Source: Dimargaris cristalligena
Taxonomy: Eukaryota > Kickxellomycota > Dimargaritomycetes > Dimargaritales > Dimargaritaceae
NCBI GenBank assembly: GCA_027576995.1
Contig: JANBQC010000296.1
Coordinates: forward strand, 1-33,313
Length of the DNA: 33,313 bases
Reading direction: 5' to 3'
In this document: positions 30,233 through 33,313 of the stretch, one piece after another
How the letters are laid out: each line of letters begins with the position of its first letter
How positions within the stretch are numbered: the stretch's first letter is position 1
Notes under the pieces: model-generated
What the model saw: only the letters and a program-made list of their open reading frames with translations
The model's database searches: none
Told to the model about the DNA's origin: nothing
Position numbers and translations under genes: made by a program

Positions 30233-30716
30233 ATGTATCTTAAAGATGTTTCCGGTACTAAGAGGCGCGCATCCATCGACCGTAAGACAGAAAATTCCAA
30301 TTTTTTTATGCACATTACCGATTATGCCATTACATTCGAAAGACATATCCACTTTATCCAGCTACAACCCCCCTCTCCCCCCAGTCAGTTTTACCGCCCT
30401 TTTCTATTTACACATTATACTCGATCGGGCTGGTTAAACATGGTGAGATAAATGAGCGTATTAATACCATATTAACCATTGCTAAGTATTTACACATAAA
30501 TATCAAACTACGCGCTGGCCCGGACCTTAATATAATCCCGGATGGCTAGTATGTTTTGAATACACCTTTCTCGATAGATTTGGCACATGGTTCGAAGGCC
30601 TTATCACTGAAATAGACGAAACGGCCCGTACAATTACCATGGTAGATCCGGATGGAGCGCCCACTACTGTAAGACCCGGGGATATTGTTATTTCTATTAC
30701 ACGGAACCCAAATTGA
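30233..30716 (+). CDS. Candidate three-exon small gene (89 aa), unknown function
   Basis: Model: exon 1 30233-30281 (ATG, MYLKDVSGTKRRASID), intron GTAAGA...GTCAG 30282-30388, exon 2 30389-30442, intron GTGAGA...GCTAG 30443-30549, exon 3 30550-30716 (TGA). Both introns are in phase 1 and both are 107 bases. The second exon keeps the frame open and the third carries a long protein-like frame (DRFGTWFEGLITEID, then ARTITMVDPDG and VRPGDIVISI) that no ATG precedes in its own exon. Acceptor 1 follows a long C/T tract. The C-terminal half looks like a small beta-rich domain, possibly nucleic-acid binding; that is a guess. I do not recognise the family. Confidence 0.35.
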
Positions 30717-31260
30717 GAAACCAGGCAATGTTGGAAGCCACACTGGCCTTCTCTACAGTCCCTGACCCACATCGGCGCCTTTGACAGAAATAAACCTGTC
30801 ATCTAAACTAAGATGTCTTTAAATCGGGAGACGACTTTCAATTATTGAGACCATATCTATTTTGTAACCCGAATGGATATTCACAGTCTCCAATTTCTTC
30901 TCGCATACTGGCTAATCCCATAAGACCAAAATAAAACAGTTATCCAATTTTGCTTTTATTAGTATGTCCACTGGATAAATCTTCCTAACCTACCTTTATT
31001 ATTAAGATGGAGGAGATTCAACTGAATTGGGCATGCATGCCTACTCATAACTGGGTTTTGATGACACCTTATATCGTTTTGGCTGGTCTAACTAAATATC
31101 AAAAGTGAGTATATAATATGTAGTGCCATCCAGAGGTTGGTACTAAACCCCCGACTATGAATGGCTAGTTCACACTGACAGGGCAGAAAATGCCGTGATA
31201 TACAACAGTGGTAGTATTCCCACTGTTCTCCCATTAAATTGCCACCTATACCATGGTCAT
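30717..31260. other. Intergenic region
   Basis: No gene seen. CpG are present at a normal intergenic frequency here, which makes the change at about 31261 visible. Confidence 0.4.
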
Positions 31261-32149
31261 ATACTAAAATACAAAACATTATTTATTCTTACACTTGAAA
31301 TTTGCATTTAAAAGTTTGCCTTTTTTCCACACATCAATAGTCTGACTTATTTCTCAGGTGTTCTTTTTTATTCCACCTCATTCCATTTACTGGCTATTTT
31401 CTGCATCCTTTTTTTCCAGTGGCCTCTAAGGCCCACAAAATGGTTACATAAGTAACCAGGGAATTCTCCCTCATTTTTGGAGGAATAGTCATCACCCACT
31501 CATTTTATATGAATTCATTCCTATCCTTTGAATCCTACTGCAACATTTTTTATTGATCTGATTTTTATTAGTATTACTATTTTTATTATTCTTTAATAAA
31601 CCTTTTATACCTCTTACTTATACCCCCATCCTCCATTTATTCTATCACACCTACACCCCTCTGGAATTCCACCATAATAATACCCAACTCCATAAACCTC
31701 CCATCTTCTGTCACCAGGGAGCTGGCTACTGCAAATTTAGGCTGTGCTGATAAGGAGGCTGCTACCTTCTTGTAAAAACAAAAGGCTGTCAGCAACATAC
31801 CAGACATCCCAGGTAGTGCAAATATATAGAAGTATCTGTATAGGGGTGGGCTATTATAGTGGTATATACTTTGATTTGGGGTAGGTAAAGTGCAAAGTCT
31901 ATGTTTTTGAAAGGAAGTATTTAATACCATATTAGTTGGTAACTAAGTAGAGGCTGTGTCATAATAGAAGGCTGTACACCCTGAGTCACCATGGGGTGGC
32001 CCTTACTAGCCTAAATAAACTACCCATAGGTTACCTATACTCCCCCATATATTGCATTCCCTTTAAATAGTGTAATGGGGTTATTACCCCCTGTGGTGAA
32101 CTTACCACATTTTTTTCCTACTTTTATTTTTAATCCATTTTTCATATTT

Positions 32150-32315
32150 ATCAGAAGTATACCCCTGATGAGTATAGTTATTTTTCCTCCATTTTCATTA
32201 TTATATTGTTTTTTCTATTATTATATTTTATACCCTTGACTGTGATGCACCCCTGCCCCTGACCGGATGATACCCCTGCATTTACACTGCCCCTGGCCTG
32301 ACTGCACCCCTGTTC
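32150..32315 (+). repeat. Irregular CCCCTG repeat cluster
   Basis: CCCCTG occurs six times within about 150 bases, often as ACCCCTG or GCCCCTG with 5-15 base spacers (TGCACCCCTGCCCCTGACC, GATACCCCTGC). The spacing is irregular, so this is a degenerate simple repeat and not a CRISPR array. Confidence 0.5.
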
Positions 32316-32590
32316 AAAGAATAGCTAACAATAGCTTTCTCCCTTTCTTTTTTTTTCCCTTCTGTTATTTCACATTGAATTTATTGGTTACCCAAGTATT
32401 ATCTATCCTTTGTGATGACTAATACTATTATCTGGGAACTCCCTTCCCTTTCCCTCTGCTTAGTCATCCAATGTTCTGGGACCTTCTCTCCCTTTCTCTA
32501 TTATCCATCTATCTTTTCATTTAGGCTTCCTCTTTCAAGTATAAATACTCCCCCTTGCTTCCACCTCTTGAAACAGCAAGTCTATCATTA

Positions 32591-32661
32591 CCTTTCCCTT
32601 CTTATCATCTATCTTTTCAAATAAAGTTCAGTTTTCAAGGATTTGATTTCAGTTCTTTACA
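32591..32661 (+). repeat. Left arm of 71 bp inverted repeat
   Basis: Pairs with the reverse complement of 33238-33307 with one 1-base gap and very few mismatches. A weaker direct copy of its outer ~50 bases lies at 32489-32540. Confidence 0.85.
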
Positions 32662-32750
32662 CCCCCTAACCCTTCTTGATTATTGGTACCTCTACCATCT
32701 AACCTTAATATAGATTAGTTAAGCTTATAGCTACATTAAGTACTATAGTA

Positions 32751-32855
32751 TTGCCCAGGTTAACCACTCTTAGTCCATTAAGAGTCCCAAAGATAGGCTT
32801 CTAATAGTAGGTGGGGTTTAGACTTAGCTAAGCAGTTACTAGTATCAGGTACAGG
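32751..32855 (+). repeat. Dispersed repeat alpha, copy 3 (truncated, CpG-free)
   Basis: Starts TTGCCCAGGTTAACCACTC like copy 2 and aligns for about 105 bases. It has no CpG; each CpG of copy 1 in this part reads TpG, CpA or further decayed. The A-box has lost its last G. It sits between the two arms of the 32591/33238 inverted repeat. Confidence 0.75.
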
Positions 32856-33237
32856 ATGTGCTGCCATGGGCAGCTGGCCAGAGGCTGCGTAAGCCCCAGT
32901 ACACATTGTTAATCCAAAAAAGTAGTCATACTTTGGATAAATTCAAGGTCCCCGGACGATTGATGAGTTATTTCCATGGGAACAGTCTGGGGTCATTAAT
33001 GTTATTTTATTTCTTTATGCTAGCTGTTTCTCTTTTTGTTCAGCTTTCCAAATCATATTTCCATTTACCTTTCTGTCTATTATTGATGAAGTTATAGGTC
33101 ATCGAAATCAATAGTGATTTTAAAACTATGATAATTGACCACCTCATATTACTACTCTTATGCTATTGATGATCCTTTACAAGCAGGGCTTGGGAATAAT
33201 CAGCCTCCAGTGGATTCCTTCTTGGAACCACACTATA

Positions 33238-33307
33238 TGTAAAGAACTGAAATCAAATCCTTGAAAACTGAACTTTATTTGAAAAGATAGATAATAAAAG
33301 GGAAAGG
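33238..33307 (-). repeat. Right arm of 71 bp inverted repeat
   Basis: Reverse complement of 32591-32661. The two arms enclose about 576 bases, including alpha copy 3. The palindrome may be the ends of a transposon or solo-element pair; the window ends six bases further on. Confidence 0.85.
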
Positions 33308-33313
33308 TGATGA

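Larger units (their letters stand above)
31261..32880. other. Nearly CpG-free block of 1.6 kb
   Basis: Reading every line, I find one CpG (near 32263) in about 1620 bases, while TpG and CpA are common. It contains the CCCCTG cluster, alpha copy 3 and the left arm of an inverted repeat. No coding frame of interest. It looks like an old, once-methylated transposon cluster. Confidence 0.7.

Noticed and set aside
32150..32315. Regular-looking CCCCTG repeats as a possible CRISPR-like array
   Set aside because: Repeats are 6 bases with irregular spacers, and the DNA is eukaryotic; this is simple-sequence decay.

Overview
The window looks like a chromosomal segment of a filamentous, probably early-diverging (zygomycete-grade) fungus. 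The reasons are a fungus-specific Spo71/Mug56-type protein with PH domains, a fungal/animal mitochondrial oxidoreductase-like protein, an intron-poor GC-rich coding style with very long Ser/Pro/His-rich disordered stretches, and AT-rich intergenic DNA with only about five genes in 33 kb. The exact lineage is inference; I cannot place it without a search.

Layout. Positions 1-207 hold the first of three copies of a dispersed repeat (alpha). About 474-2729 is the left arm of a long inverted repeat carrying an F-box-like/leucine-rich protein gene that is broken by a TGA at codon 4. 2730-5337 is mostly non-coding, with one candidate secreted mini-protein at 4505. 5338-5769 encodes a mitochondrial oxidoreductase-like (OXLD1/UPF0651) protein. 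After a 1.5 kb promoter region, 7254-14138 encodes a 2294-residue Spo71-like protein with three split PH domains. Alpha copy 2 and a CpG-poor block follow, then the right arm of the inverted repeat (15258 to about 17656) carrying the intact F-box-like gene on the minus strand. 17.4-23.4 kb is gene-poor and holds three copies of a ~136 bp MITE-like element. 23435-27154 encodes a 1239-residue disordered orphan protein. 27.2-31.2 kb holds a 3' hairpin, a fourth MITE copy and two candidate small spliced genes. From 31261 to the end the DNA is almost free of CpG and holds the third alpha copy inside a 71 bp inverted repeat.

How it fits together. The two well-conserved housekeeping-type genes sit inside 12.5 kb bounded by the inverted F-box-like copies, so this segment could invert. 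The repeats tell a common story. The two F-box-like ORFs differ at about 30 sites and about 20 of these are C-to-T or G-to-A at CpG. The alpha copies lose CpG in a graded way, and whole blocks are nearly CpG-free. This points to cytosine methylation and deamination of repeats rather than classical RIP. The strongest apparently undescribed items are the MITE family, which has a filled/empty site pair inside the window, and the CpG-eroded compartment. Several small genes are worth testing with RNA data. Identity counts and splice models are hand-made from the sequence.
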